DNA from: Moritella marina ATCC 15381
GTDB taxonomy: Bacteria; Pseudomonadota; Gammaproteobacteria; Enterobacterales; Moritellaceae
Length of the DNA: 64,000 nucleotides
Assembly (NCBI RefSeq): GCF_008931805.1
Contig: NZ_CP044399.1
Coordinates: forward strand, 248,001 to 312,000
Direction: 5' to 3'
Shown here: positions 25,519-34,214 of the stretch, piece after piece
Layout: each line of letters opens with the position of its first letter
Numbering within the stretch: position 1 is the stretch's first letter
Position numbers and translations under genes: made by a program
Notes under the pieces: generated by a model
What the model saw: only the letters and a program-made list of their open reading frames with translations
Databases searched by the model: none
What the model was told of the DNA's origin: nothing

Positions 25519-27498
25519 ATGGCGAATTTATTACAAATAGGTACCTCTGGTGTACTTGGTCATCAGCAAATGCTGCAGACCACAGGTAATAACATTTCGA
25601 ATGTTAATACTGATGGTTATAGCCGTCAGCGCACCCAACATAACTCGCAAACCGATAATATGGGACTTGCGCGATCCGTTACCGGCCGAGAAGTGGATAA
25701 ATTTGCGCAAGCTGAATTATTAATTGATACCAGCGCTTTTGGTAACAAAGAAAAATTCTTGGCAGAAATTACGCGTACCGATCAAGTGTTATCTGATAAA
25801 TCAAATAATATGGCTGCAGGTGTATCACAGTTATTTGAATCTTTTCATACCGCCAATGATGACCCTACATCTATCTCTAATCGTCAACTAGCTGTCACTG
25901 ATGCAAAAACATTAGCGGCAAGTTTTCGTAATGTTGGCGAACAATTAAATAACCAAGCGCAAACGGCGAACAGTGAAATTGCCGAAAAACCGGCATTACT
26001 AAACTCATTGATTCAAGACGTACATGGTTTGAATAAGCAGGTGATGATCGCAGACGGTACATCACGTGGTGCCTCTGGTGCATTACTTGATCAGCGAGAT
26101 GTCGCGATAGAATCATTAGCGAAAGAGCTTGATATATCAACGATTGTTAATGATAACAAAAGTATTTCAATTAACTTATTGAATGGCCAACCGTTAGTTA
26201 TGCAAAACAGTGTTAGCCAATTTTCTGCTGTGACGGGTGATCCTGAATCTAATAACATAGAGCTGGTATTAAACATTGATAAAAATACCATGCCTTTGCA
26301 AACCACGAATCTTGGTGGGCGGATCGGTGCTTTACTTGAGTTTCGCGATGAGACTGTTTATTCGTCATTACGAGAAATTGGCCAGTTGAGTCTGGGTATT
26401 GCAGATGCTGTGAATAGCCAAAATAAAATGGGTTTGGACTTGAATGGTAATATGGGGAAAGACATATATACGATCCCACCAACGCAAGCGAAGCATTTTT
26501 CAGATAACTCGAACCCTGCGCATGTGATTACTTCTCAGATGATCGCTGGTAAGGGCAGTTCGTTGACTACTAGCCAATATCAAATTTCGATGACAAGCCC
26601 GATGACCTTCGATGTGTTTGAAATTAAAAATGGGGAACGTAGTGCTAATCCACTCGCTGTTAATGGCGCTTATCCTGGTCCCGTTGAAATCGCAGAACAT
26701 GGCTTTGAAATTGACTTTTCTGCCGCTGCAGGTGGTTTTCAAAGTGGCGATAAATTTTTAATGAGCCCGACATTATTTAATCTTAATGACTATGACATTA
26801 CCAATACACAGCCAGAAGATATTGCCTTAGCATCCATTTTACAAACTAAGACTGGTGCAGCGAATACGACGATGAGTCGACTCGCAGTGACGGAAATATC
26901 GGATACTAGTTTATCTTTTTCGAATAATAATTTAAGCATCACGGCACCGCAACAAGTCACTGTAAACAATAGTGGTGACTTTGATATTTTCGATGGTAAC
27001 GGCACCTACATGGCTACGAGTTCAGGTGCGTTAAATGGTCAGGATTTATTCAGCAATGCCATTCCGCCATTAAACCCGGGTGTCGGTTATGAAATTAAAA
27101 TGGATGGGAAACCCAATTTAGGTGAAAGTTTTACCTTGGCTTATAACCGCGATTCAATAGCAGATAACAGTAACGGTTTAAAGCTTGCGGGTTTGGAAAA
27201 TGACGATAAGTTACGAAAAAATCATAATAGTAACGGTGAAAACCAGATGACTTTTGCCGAAGGTATTTCAACCTTAATCTCTACCGTCGGTAACCAAACT
27301 CGTGCGGCTCGGGTTGACTCATCTGCTAATGAAGCCAAATTAATACAGAGCCAGAATTGGATTGAAAGTGTTTCAGGCGTCAACTTAGACGAAGAGGCGG
27401 CAAATATGGTGCGCTATGAGCAAGCTTACAATGCTTCAGCACAAGTCGTGAGTATTTCAAAAGAAATATTTGACACTATTCTGAACGCGGCGAGGTAA
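25519..27498 (+). CDS. flgK: hook-filament junction protein FlgK
   Basis: FlgK (659 residues) is the first junction protein between hook and filament. The N-terminal region has GTSGVLGHQQMLQTTGNNIS followed by NVNTDGYSRQRTQHNSQTDN, and the conserved segment GASGALLDQRDVAIESLAKE. The C-terminus ends SVSGVNLDEEAANMVRYEQA then YNASAQVVSISKEIFDTILN. The middle (about 300-560) is variable and longer than in E. coli FlgK (547), forming surface-exposed domains. It is exported with FlgN as chaperone. Five bases separate it from flgL. Confidence 0.94.
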   Translation: MANLLQIGTSGVLGHQQMLQTTGNNISNVNTDGYSRQRTQHNSQTDNMGLARSVTGREVDKFAQAELLIDTSAFGNKEKFLAEITRTDQVLSDKSNNMAAGVSQLFESFHTANDDPTSISNRQLAVTDAKTLAASFRNVGEQLNNQAQTANSEIAEKPALLNSLIQDVHGLNKQVMIADGTSRGASGALLDQRDVAIESLAKELDISTIVNDNKSISINLLNGQPLVMQNSVSQFSAVTGDPESNNIELVLNIDKNTMPLQTTNLGGRIGALLEFRDETVYSSLREIGQLSLGIADAVNSQNKMGLDLNGNMGKDIYTIPPTQAKHFSDNSNPAHVITSQMIAGKGSSLTTSQYQISMTSPMTFDVFEIKNGERSANPLAVNGAYPGPVEIAEHGFEIDFSAAAGGFQSGDKFLMSPTLFNLNDYDITNTQPEDIALASILQTKTGAANTTMSRLAVTEISDTSLSFSNNNLSITAPQQVTVNNSGDFDIFDGNGTYMATSSGALNGQDLFSNAIPPLNPGVGYEIKMDGKPNLGESFTLAYNRDSIADNSNGLKLAGLENDDKLRKNHNSNGENQMTFAEGISTLISTVGNQTRAARVDSSANEAKLIQSQNWIESVSGVNLDEEAANMVRYEQAYNASAQVVSISKEIFDTILNAAR

Positions 27499-27503
27499 TC
27501 GAT

Positions 27504-28742
27504 ATGAGAATAACCAACAATCAAATCTTTTCACGCTCGATGCAAGATATGTCACAAACGCAAAAACGTTTGAATACAGCGCACTCGCAAGTAACCTCAC
27601 AAGAGAAGTTTCGTACTTCGGGTGATGCGCCAGCTGAAGTGGCTAAATCGAACTACTTGAATGATGAAATCAAAAAAAATACCCAGTATCAAACGAATGG
27701 GTTAATGCTCAAGGGGACACTGGGTTTAGAAGAAACAACCCTTAATAACTTACACACAGCAATGGAACGTGGTCGTGTACTTTCTGTTCGAGCGCTTAAT
27801 GGTACGGTTGATAAGCAAGATAGGTTTGCAATTTCATTAGAAATTGGCCAAGTACAAAAAGAAGTGTTCAGCTTAGTTAATACTAAAAATGCCAATGGGG
27901 ATTTTATTTTTTCAGGTACCTCGGCACATTTACAAGCGTATGCAAAAGATGAACAAACAGGGCAGTACACTTACCGCGGTAATGAACAAGATAATGACAT
28001 TCAAATTGCCACCAATGTTTATGTTAATGGTGGCGATAATGGTAAACGTGTATTTGAATCAGCTCCCGCGCGATTAGTGATGAATACGGCTAATTTGACC
28101 GGTAACGTTACCGCAATAGAGACTGAGGTTGTCAATCAGGGGCAGTTCGATAATTTTCATGCCAGTAATTATGATCATAATAATCCTGCGAATAATACCT
28201 TTAAGTTGAATGTTATCGGCCCCGTGATACCGGGTAATAGCGATACGTTTGAAGTACTTGACAGTAGTAACGCTGTATTACAAAGCGGTAGTTTCACCTC
28301 AGGTCAGGGTATTCAATTTAATGGTGTCAAGATTATGGCAACAGGTGGCGCTGTTGGTAGTGTCGATATTTCATTGTCAGCACCTGACAATGAAAATATC
28401 TTGAACACACTTGAAACCTTAAAAGAATCATTACTTGATACGTCGCTCTCGAAGGAGGGATTTAGGGAGCGAATGGCTGATGCTCAAGTGGGTATTGAGA
28501 ATGCGAAATACTCAGTGATGTCAACGATGTCAACGATTGGTGGCCGTAATAATACGATTGAGCGTGTTACTCAATCAAATGAATCATTTAAAGTTATTAA
28601 CCAAGAAGCAATGGCAATTCTTACCGAGGCAGATCTTGCCGCGGCAATGACTGACCTGACTAAAGAGCAGAATGTGTTAGAGATGAGTTATAAGTCATTT
28701 AATAAAATCAACAACTTAAGCTTATTTAACTCGATTGCTTAA
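27504..28742 (+). CDS. flgL: hook-filament junction protein FlgL
   Basis: FlgL (412 residues) is the second junction protein, contacting the filament. It has a flagellin-like N-terminus (ITNNQIFSRSMQDMSQTQKR, LNTAHSQVTSQEKFRTSGDA) and C-terminus (MTDLTKEQNVLEMSYKSFNK, INNLSLFNSIA). The middle is variable and larger than in E. coli FlgL (317). It directly follows flgK. The sigma-54 promoter of the first flagellin begins three bases after its stop codon. Confidence 0.94.
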   Translation: MRITNNQIFSRSMQDMSQTQKRLNTAHSQVTSQEKFRTSGDAPAEVAKSNYLNDEIKKNTQYQTNGLMLKGTLGLEETTLNNLHTAMERGRVLSVRALNGTVDKQDRFAISLEIGQVQKEVFSLVNTKNANGDFIFSGTSAHLQAYAKDEQTGQYTYRGNEQDNDIQIATNVYVNGGDNGKRVFESAPARLVMNTANLTGNVTAIETEVVNQGQFDNFHASNYDHNNPANNTFKLNVIGPVIPGNSDTFEVLDSSNAVLQSGSFTSGQGIQFNGVKIMATGGAVGSVDISLSAPDNENILNTLETLKESLLDTSLSKEGFRERMADAQVGIENAKYSVMSTMSTIGGRNNTIERVTQSNESFKVINQEAMAILTEADLAAAMTDLTKEQNVLEMSYKSFNKINNLSLFNSIA

Positions 28743-28744
28743 TT

Positions 28745-28759
28745 TGGCACACAATTTGC
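28745..28759 (+). promoter_or_regulatory. sigma-54 promoter of flagellin 1
   Basis: TGGCAC-ACAAT-TTGC is a full consensus match, starting three bases after the flgL stop. Transcription from it would give a leader of roughly 95 bases before the flagellin ATG at 28868. Confidence 0.92.
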
Positions 28760-28867
28760 TTTTTATTTAATCAATGAATATATAAATAATTTATAGATTA
28801 ACCGTTAAGCATGGCGTTAATAAAATCATGTCATTGCTTAATCACGTTACACACAGAGGGAAAACGA

Positions 28868-29686
28868 ATGGCTATATATGTAAACACTAACGTTGCATCT
28901 TTAAACTCGCAGCGTAATTTAACGAATTCAACAAATGATCTGCAAACATCATTTGAACGTTTATCATCGGGTAAACGTGTTAACTCTGCAGCAGATGATG
29001 CGGCAGGTTTACAAATTGGTTCTCGTTTAGAAGCACAAGTTAATGGCTTAAATCAAGGCGCACGAAATGCCAATGATGGTATCTCAATGGCGCAAACAGC
29101 TGAAGGTGCGTTAGACGAAACAACAAACATGCTACAACGTATGCGTGTTCTTTCAATTCAATCAGCGAATGGTTCGAATAGTGCCGCTGATCGAACTGCG
29201 TTAGATAAAGAATTTGGTCAATTAAAAGATGAGATTAATCGTGTTGCTCAAGATACGACATTTGGTGGTGAGACGCTACTTGATGCATCGTTTAATAATA
29301 ACTTTCAGGTTGGTGCTGATGCTAACCAAGTGATTAATGTTAAAATTACGACAGCAATGAATACGACAGGTTTATCGATTAACTCTGCAAGTATTGCTTC
29401 TTCGGGTACTGCGCAAGGCGCGATTGCTGATTTAGACAGTGCGATTGCACAGGTAACTGATATTCGAGCTGACCTAGGTGCGAAACAAAACCGTTTCTCA
29501 TCAACGATTCGTAACGTAACGAATATTGCTGAAAACGTATCAGCGTCAAAATCTCGTATTATGGATGCTGACTTTGCTGCTGAATCTGCACAGCTTGCGC
29601 AAAATCAAGTATCGCAACAAGCAGCGAGTACGATGCTAAGTCAAGCGAATCAGCAATCACAAGTTGCTATGTCGCTATTAGGCTAA
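28868..29686 (+). CDS. flagellin 1
   Basis: This 272-residue flagellin forms part of the filament. The N-terminal D0/D1 region reads [20 protein letters not shown] and [20 protein letters not shown], and the C-terminal D1/D0 region reads [20 protein letters not shown], ending in SQVAMSLLG. The central variable part is very short, so the outer D2/D3 domains are nearly absent, as in Shewanella-type flagellins and unlike the roughly 375-residue Vibrio ones. ATG 28868 follows GAGGG; the frame is open to 28811 but that extension is not flagellin-like. Own sigma-54 promoter and downstream hairpins make it a single-gene unit. Nearest relative is flagellin 2. Confidence 0.95.
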   Translation: MAIYVNTNVASLNSQRNLTNSTNDLQTSFERLSSGKRVNSAADDAAGLQIGSRLEAQVNGLNQGARNANDGISMAQTAEGALDETTNMLQRMRVLSIQSANGSNSAADRTALDKEFGQLKDEINRVAQDTTFGGETLLDASFNNNFQVGADANQVINVKITTAMNTTGLSINSASIASSGTAQGAIADLDSAIAQVTDIRADLGAKQNRFSSTIRNVTNIAENVSASKSRIMDADFAAESAQLAQNQVSQQAASTMLSQANQQSQVAMSLLG

Positions 29687-29719
29687 GAGGGCGGGCTCCC
29701 TCTGGCCCCTTTTGGGGCC
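29687..29719 (+). terminator. paired GC hairpins after flagellin 1
   Basis: GAGGG...CCCTC (29687-29702) is followed by GGCCCC-TTTT-GGGGCC (29704-29719), starting on the base after the stop codon. There is no T-run, so it may protect the mRNA 3' end rather than end transcription. Confidence 0.6.
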
Positions 29720-29732
29720 GCCTAATATATTG

Positions 29733-29792
29733 CTTTTACCTATATCCTTATCGCGATAGCCCTTATTAAGCGTATAGGTAAAAGTATTTTTT
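29733..29792 (+). terminator. long inverted repeat with T-run after flagellin 1
   Basis: CTTTTACCTATA (29733-29744) and TATAGGTAAAAG (29773-29784) are a perfect 12-base inverted repeat around 28 bases, which themselves hold TATCGCGATA. A T6 run (29787-29792) follows, so it is likely the functional terminator. Confidence 0.6.
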
Positions 29793-30008
29793 ATCACTAT
29801 CTCTTCCTCGGTTCTTACCACTAGCACTATCCAGTTTCGTTTTTTATGCTTGTTATTATCGACACTATGTCACTCGACTGTTTCACACAGCACCGGTCCC
29901 GTACTTAAATTAATTAACGTATTCGCGTAATTCTGTTTATGAACTATTTTTCTTTAGTATATTCGCGGCACTCGGGCGGCAATTTTTTGGCTTTAGCGGA
30001 AAGTAAGA

Positions 30009-30017
30009 GGGGGGGGG
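30009..30017 (+). repeat. G9 homopolymer tract
   Basis: Nine consecutive G residues lie 93 bases upstream of the flagellin 2 sigma-54 -24 element. Such tracts mispair during replication in some bacteria. Confidence 0.95.
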
Positions 30018-30109
30018 TCAGTGATGTTGATATGTTCCAATGTATCAAAACAAAATAAAAAGCCTTTAAATCAATCTGTTATGTTTTTTGTTTTTTATAT
30101 TTAGGTCTT

Positions 30110-30124
30110 TGGCACAGTGATTGC
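30110..30124 (+). promoter_or_regulatory. sigma-54 promoter of flagellin 2
   Basis: TGGCAC-AGTGA-TTGC matches the consensus exactly, 57 bases upstream of the GTG start. Confidence 0.92.
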
Positions 30125-30181
30125 TATATCTTTAGATATATAAAATTTATTTAATTTGAAATAGCGAAGAAGGAAGATACC

Positions 30182-31009
30182 GTGGCCTTATATGTAAATA
30201 CAAATGTAGCATCTTTAAATTCACAACGTAATTTGACGAACTCTACAAATGCGTTACAAACATCATTTGAGCGCCTATCTTCTGGTAAGCGTGTAAACTC
30301 TGCGGCAGATGATGCAGCAGGTCTGCAAATCGGATCCCGCCTAGAATCTCAGGTAAATGGCTTGAATCAAGCGTCACGAAATGCCAATGATGGTATTTCG
30401 CTTGCGCAAACAGCGGAAGGGGCATTAGACGAAACAACAAATATGCTCCAACGTATGCGTGTGCTGTCAATTCAATCTGCCAATGGTTCAAACAGCGATG
30501 CTGATCGCGTGGCACTTGATAAAGAATTTGGTCAGTTACAAGAAGAACTTAACCGTGTTGCTGATGATACAACATTCGGTGGTATGGATTTACTTAACGC
30601 GACCTTTGATCAAGATTTTCAAATTGGCCCAGATGCCAATCAAATTATTAATGTAAAAATTACCACTAACACAAACGCAGCAGGTTTAGGGGTAGGTTCA
30701 ACAATGGCAAACCTGCTTTCTGCTGGTACAGCACAGGCCGCTATCATCAATATTGATTCGGCGATAGCAAAGGTAACGGACATTCGTGCAGACTTAGGTG
30801 CGAAACAAAATCGTTTTTCTTCGACGATTCGTAATTTGTCTAATATTTCAGAAAATGTGTCAGCGTCTAAATCACGTATTATGGATGCAGACTTTGCTGC
30901 CGAATCAGCAAAACTGGCGCAGAATCAGGTATCACAACAAGCGGCAAGTACGATGCTTAGCCAAGCTAATCAGCAATCGCAAGTGGCGATGTCATTACTG
31001 CAAGGCTAA
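30182..31009 (+). CDS. flagellin 2
   Basis: This 275-residue flagellin is close to flagellin 1 in the conserved ends ([40 protein letters not shown]) and differs mainly between about 150 and 210. The start codon is GTG 30182, well placed after AAGGA; no in-frame ATG can replace it, because the family begins MA-YVNTN. A rare start codon in a normally abundant protein may lower its translation relative to the other two. It has its own sigma-54 promoter and a 15-base-stem hairpin downstream. Confidence 0.95.
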   Translation: MALYVNTNVASLNSQRNLTNSTNALQTSFERLSSGKRVNSAADDAAGLQIGSRLESQVNGLNQASRNANDGISLAQTAEGALDETTNMLQRMRVLSIQSANGSNSDADRVALDKEFGQLQEELNRVADDTTFGGMDLLNATFDQDFQIGPDANQIINVKITTNTNAAGLGVGSTMANLLSAGTAQAAIINIDSAIAKVTDIRADLGAKQNRFSSTIRNLSNISENVSASKSRIMDADFAAESAKLAQNQVSQQAASTMLSQANQQSQVAMSLLQG

Positions 31010-31028
31010 TAACAACAAACTCATGATC

Positions 31029-31062
31029 ATATTATTTTGGCTCGCAAGAGCCAAAATAATAT
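31029..31062 (+). terminator. hairpin after flagellin 2
   Basis: ATATTATTTTGGCTC (31029-31043) and GAGCCAAAATAATAT (31048-31062) form a perfect 15-base stem with a GCAA tetraloop, 20 bases after the stop. There is no T-run; the GNRA loop suggests a stable mRNA end. Confidence 0.7.
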
Positions 31063-31270
31063 CGCACGCACTAAATGACCCACCCTTTATTTAACCTCAT
31101 GCTTAGCCTATTTTTGATTTACAGTCTCTGTCATTTCATATTTTTATGATTATCAATAATATAACAATTCTATTAAATAAATTGAAGAACATTAACGTAC
31201 TGAATAATAATGGTTTTATTTATTTTATTATCTCTTTAAGAAAAAAATCATAAAAAAAACAAAATATCTC

Positions 31271-31297
31271 TAAAGGATGTATTTTTGGTGTCGATAA
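31271..31297 (+). promoter_or_regulatory. sigma-28 promoter of flagellin 3
   Basis: TAAA (31271-31274), exactly 15 bases, then GTCGATAA (31290-31297): one mismatch to the FliA consensus. It gives a leader of about 80 bases before ATG 31389. Confidence 0.85.
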
Positions 31298-31388
31298 CTT
31301 TTATGACAATACAAATAACCGATTATGAATAAGGGCTGTATTCTATATACACAGCAGTCCTTTACAGGATTTCTTTTAGGAGACGAAT

Positions 31389-32207
31389 ATGGCTGTTTAT
31401 GTAAATACCAATGTAGCATCTTTAAATTCACAACGTAACTTATCGAATGCGACTAACGAATTACAAACTTCTTTCGAACGTTTATCATCTGGTAAACGTA
31501 TTAATAGCGCTGCTGATGATGCTGCTGGTTTACAAATCGGTTCACGTTTAGAGTCACAAGTAAACGGTTTAAACCAGGGCGCACGAAATGCTAACGATGG
31601 TATTTCACTTGCACAAACTGCTGAAGGTGCGTTAGACGAAACTACAAATATGCTACAACGTATGCGTGTACTTTCAATTCAATCTGCCAATGGTTCAAAC
31701 AGTGATGCTGATCGTGTCGCGTTGGATAAAGAGTTTGGTGAATTAAAAGAAGAAATTACCCGTGTATCAACGGATACTACCTTTGCAGGTGAAGAGCTAC
31801 TTAATGGTTCATACGCTGCTGATATCCAAGTAGGTGCGGATTCTGGTCAAACAATTAACCTTACTATTTCACAAGACATGGGCGCTGCAGCACTTGGTTT
31901 AACAGCAACAGTGACGCTTTCTTCTGCTGGTGGCGCACAGGCTGCAATTGCGAAATTAGATTCAGTACTTGCAGTTGTCACTGACACTCGTGCAGAACTG
32001 GGTGCGAAACAAAATCGTTTCTCATCAACAATTCGTAATATTACTAATATTTCTGAAAATGTTTCAGCATCTAAATCACGTATTGTTGATACAGATTTTG
32101 CAGCAGAATCTGCTCAATTGGCACAAACGCAAGTTCAGCAACAAGCCGCTAGCTCAATGTTAAGCCAAGCGAATCAATCGTCACAAGTAGCATTATCTCT
32201 GCTGTAA
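31389..32207 (+). CDS. flagellin 3
   Basis: This 272-residue flagellin shares the N-terminal half with the other two ([20 protein letters not shown], then [20 protein letters not shown]) but diverges in the C-terminal third: [20 protein letters not shown] and SSMLSQANQSSQVALSLL replace the motifs shared by flagellins 1 and 2, and the final Gly is missing. AGGAG lies 6 bases before ATG 31389. It is the only one of the three under a sigma-28 promoter, so it should be made later, after FlgM export. It is probably a structurally distinct minor or distal filament subunit, though relative abundance cannot be read from sequence. Confidence 0.95.
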   Translation: MAVYVNTNVASLNSQRNLSNATNELQTSFERLSSGKRINSAADDAAGLQIGSRLESQVNGLNQGARNANDGISLAQTAEGALDETTNMLQRMRVLSIQSANGSNSDADRVALDKEFGELKEEITRVSTDTTFAGEELLNGSYAADIQVGADSGQTINLTISQDMGAAALGLTATVTLSSAGGAQAAIAKLDSVLAVVTDTRAELGAKQNRFSSTIRNITNISENVSASKSRIVDTDFAAESAQLAQTQVQQQAASSMLSQANQSSQVALSLL

Positions 32208-32225
32208 ACGGTTAAGTTTATTTTT

Positions 32226-32249
32226 GCCCTGCACTTTGCGGGGCATTTT
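32226..32249 (+). terminator. terminator between flagellin 3 and flaG
   Basis: GCCCTGCA (32226-32233) pairs with TGCGGGGC (32237-32244), one G-T pair, 3-base loop, followed by ATTTT. flaG starts 18 bases later, so partial readthrough is likely. Confidence 0.6.
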
Positions 32250-32266
32250 AGTCTTTGGGGGTTACC

Positions 32267-32680
32267 ATGTCCATTGATAATAGTATGGATAATAAGAGCA
32301 CTCGTTTTTATCCCGACCCTGTAATGACAAAAGAACCTGTCATTACCAATCCTGCCGTTTTAATTTCACCTAGTGAAAACCCACTTCCTGAAAAAACACC
32401 TCTATCTATCCCTAAACTTGCTAATGATATCGATCTGGAACAAAAATTGCTTGAAGCAAAGGATACACTGCAAGCTCATTTCGATGCTAATAATAAGAAG
32501 TTAAATTTTAGTGTTCATGACGATACAGGTCGTATGCTTGTTAAAATTGTGGATCCTGATAGTGGTGAAATACTCAAAGAGCTACCATCAGAGGAAGTAT
32601 TGAAAATGGCTGCTAACATTGAAAAGTTTCAGGATAATGTATCAGCTAGACCAGGGCTTTTATTTGATGAGATGGTCTGA
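32267..32680 (+). CDS. flaG: flagellar protein FlaG
   Basis: FlaG (137 residues) is a small protein found next to flagellin genes in polar flagellates; mutants elsewhere have altered filament length. The N-terminal 60 residues are polar and Pro/Asn-rich. The conserved C-terminal part has LNFSVHDDTGRMLVKIVDPD, SGEILKELPSEEVLKMAANI and a final GLLFDEMV, the FlaG signature. ATG 32267 is chosen over TTG 32255 because GGGGG lies just before it. It leads the flaG-fliD-fliS-fliT group, though a hairpin follows it. Confidence 0.92.
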   Translation: MSIDNSMDNKSTRFYPDPVMTKEPVITNPAVLISPSENPLPEKTPLSIPKLANDIDLEQKLLEAKDTLQAHFDANNKKLNFSVHDDTGRMLVKIVDPDSGEILKELPSEEVLKMAANIEKFQDNVSARPGLLFDEMV

Positions 32681-32712
32681 TTTTTATAGCGAGATAGAAT
32701 AATCGAATGTTT

Positions 32713-32744
32713 AATATAAGAGGCAAATAATTGCCTCTTATATT
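32713..32744 (+). terminator. perfect inverted repeat between flaG and fliD
   Basis: AATATAAGAGGCAA (32713-32726) and TTGCCTCTTATATT (32731-32744) form a 14-base stem with a 4-base loop. With no T-run it may be a weak terminator or processing site inside an operon. Confidence 0.55.
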
Positions 32745-32771
32745 ATCTAAAGATGAAAATTAAGGATATGT

Positions 32772-34166
32772 ATGGCTGGTATAACGATGGCAGGCTCAGG
32801 TTCTGGTTTAGATCTTGAATCTATCATTACCTCATTTGTAAGCGCTGAAAAAATGCCAAAAGAATCTCGATTGGATAAGAAAGAAGTCGCAGTTACCACT
32901 GAGCTATCTGGTGTTGGCACCTTAAAGGCTGCACTTGCTGATTTTAAGGCGACATCTGCGCAACTCGGTAATACAGATTCTTTTTTTCAGAGCAAAACAA
33001 ATATTCGTTATCAGGGGCGTAATGTCGAGCAGGCGTCAGCCGATGCTGGTAGTGATAGTGCTGCTTTACCTATTACCATTCAAACAAAAGGCGTTGTGCC
33101 TAAAGGTGCATTTGATGTTGAAGTGAAACAGCTTGCTCAAGGTGCACGTTTAGAATCTGATTTTTTACCTGATCGAGATTCTAAACCTGGTCAAGGTATG
33201 CTGTATTTTGATGCGGGTAAAAATACCTTTCAAGTGGATGTCAATATCACTGATACCCTGCAAGACATTCAAGTTAAAATTAATGAAGCGCCTGATAATT
33301 ACGGTATAAGTGCTAATGTTATTAGTTCTGATGTCGGTGCTAAAATTATCTATACCTCGGATAAAACGGGTAAAGAAAATGGCTTAACCGTGTTCACTTC
33401 TGACTCAAGTCTTAATCGTATTTCATCAAGCATGGTAGGGCAGCAGGCCACAGATGGAATTATTACCATTGATGGTAATATGATAACCAAAGATAGCAAT
33501 ATCTTTAATCATGCTGTATCTGGCGTGACAATCACCGCCAATAGTTTGACGAACCTTAACGAGCCTGCCAACTTTTCAACTGCGACAGATCATGCAGCTG
33601 TCGAGGATTTAGTGTATGGATTTGTTGACGGTTATAATAGCTTGATGGATACGATCAACGTGTTAACGAACCCTGAAACGGGGGTGTTGAAGTTAGACCC
33701 TACAGCTCGTAGTGTGAAACAACAACTGCAGACGATTACCGGTGGCGTAGTTGAAGGCGCTAATAAGCAGCTAAACACACTATATTCTGCCGGTATCTCC
33801 CTGGAAGAGGGGGGGATGTTGTCTATCAGTCCATTTGGTAAAAATGGTGGTCAATCGGGCACTCAGCGTTTAAATGATGCCGTGAGTAATTCATTAGACG
33901 ATCTTGGCAAACTTTTTGCAGGGGATAATGGTATTGCCGCACAAGTTAATAAGGTATTGTCTGAGAGCTTAGGGAGTCGAGGCATGATCTCCATGCAGCA
34001 AGATATGCTAAATGGTAACTTGCGTGATATTGAAGATGATCGCATTAAGTTAGACGAACATATTTCATCATTTGAAAATACATTACGAAAAAAATACACA
34101 GCTTTAGATAATACGGTTACACGATACAACGCCACCGGTGATTATATTCGTAATGTATTAGGCTAG
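32772..34166 (+). CDS. fliD: flagellar filament cap protein FliD
   Basis: FliD (464 residues) forms the cap under which flagellin polymerises. The N-terminal domain has GSGSGLDLESIITSFVSAEK, the central part includes KQLAQGARLESDFLPDRDSK and ITIDGNMITKDSNIFNHAVS (the FliD_C region GVTITANSL), and the C-terminus has helices ending RKKYTALDNTVTRYNATGDY with IRNVLG. AAGGA precedes ATG 32772. Length agrees with family. Downstream come fliS and the fliT-like gene, the usual cap-and-chaperone group. Confidence 0.95.
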   Translation: MAGITMAGSGSGLDLESIITSFVSAEKMPKESRLDKKEVAVTTELSGVGTLKAALADFKATSAQLGNTDSFFQSKTNIRYQGRNVEQASADAGSDSAALPITIQTKGVVPKGAFDVEVKQLAQGARLESDFLPDRDSKPGQGMLYFDAGKNTFQVDVNITDTLQDIQVKINEAPDNYGISANVISSDVGAKIIYTSDKTGKENGLTVFTSDSSLNRISSSMVGQQATDGIITIDGNMITKDSNIFNHAVSGVTITANSLTNLNEPANFSTATDHAAVEDLVYGFVDGYNSLMDTINVLTNPETGVLKLDPTARSVKQQLQTITGGVVEGANKQLNTLYSAGISLEEGGMLSISPFGKNGGQSGTQRLNDAVSNSLDDLGKLFAGDNGIAAQVNKVLSESLGSRGMISMQQDMLNGNLRDIEDDRIKLDEHISSFENTLRKKYTALDNTVTRYNATGDYIRNVLG

Positions 34167-34214
34167 TGATATAATTTCTTAATATTTATATACATTAATA
34201 GTTAGGTAAAAAGC

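Larger units (their letters stand above)
29687..30181. other. 495-base region between flagellins 1 and 2
   Basis: It contains two GC-rich hairpins (29687-29719), a long inverted repeat with T-run (29733-29792), a G9 tract (30009-30017) and a sigma-54 promoter (30110-30124). The stretch from about 29800 to 30000 has no recognisable feature or gene. Confidence 0.7.
31010..31388. other. 379-base region between flagellins 2 and 3
   Basis: Very AT-rich. It holds the flagellin 2 hairpin (31029-31062), the sigma-28 promoter (31271-31297) and the flagellin 3 ribosome binding site AGGAG (31378-31382). No TGGCAC-N5-TTGC element is present and no small gene is convincing. Confidence 0.7.

Noticed and set aside
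28811-28867. N-terminal extension of flagellin 1
   Set aside because: Flagellins start MA-YVNTN; the extra residues come from the leader of the sigma-54 transcript.
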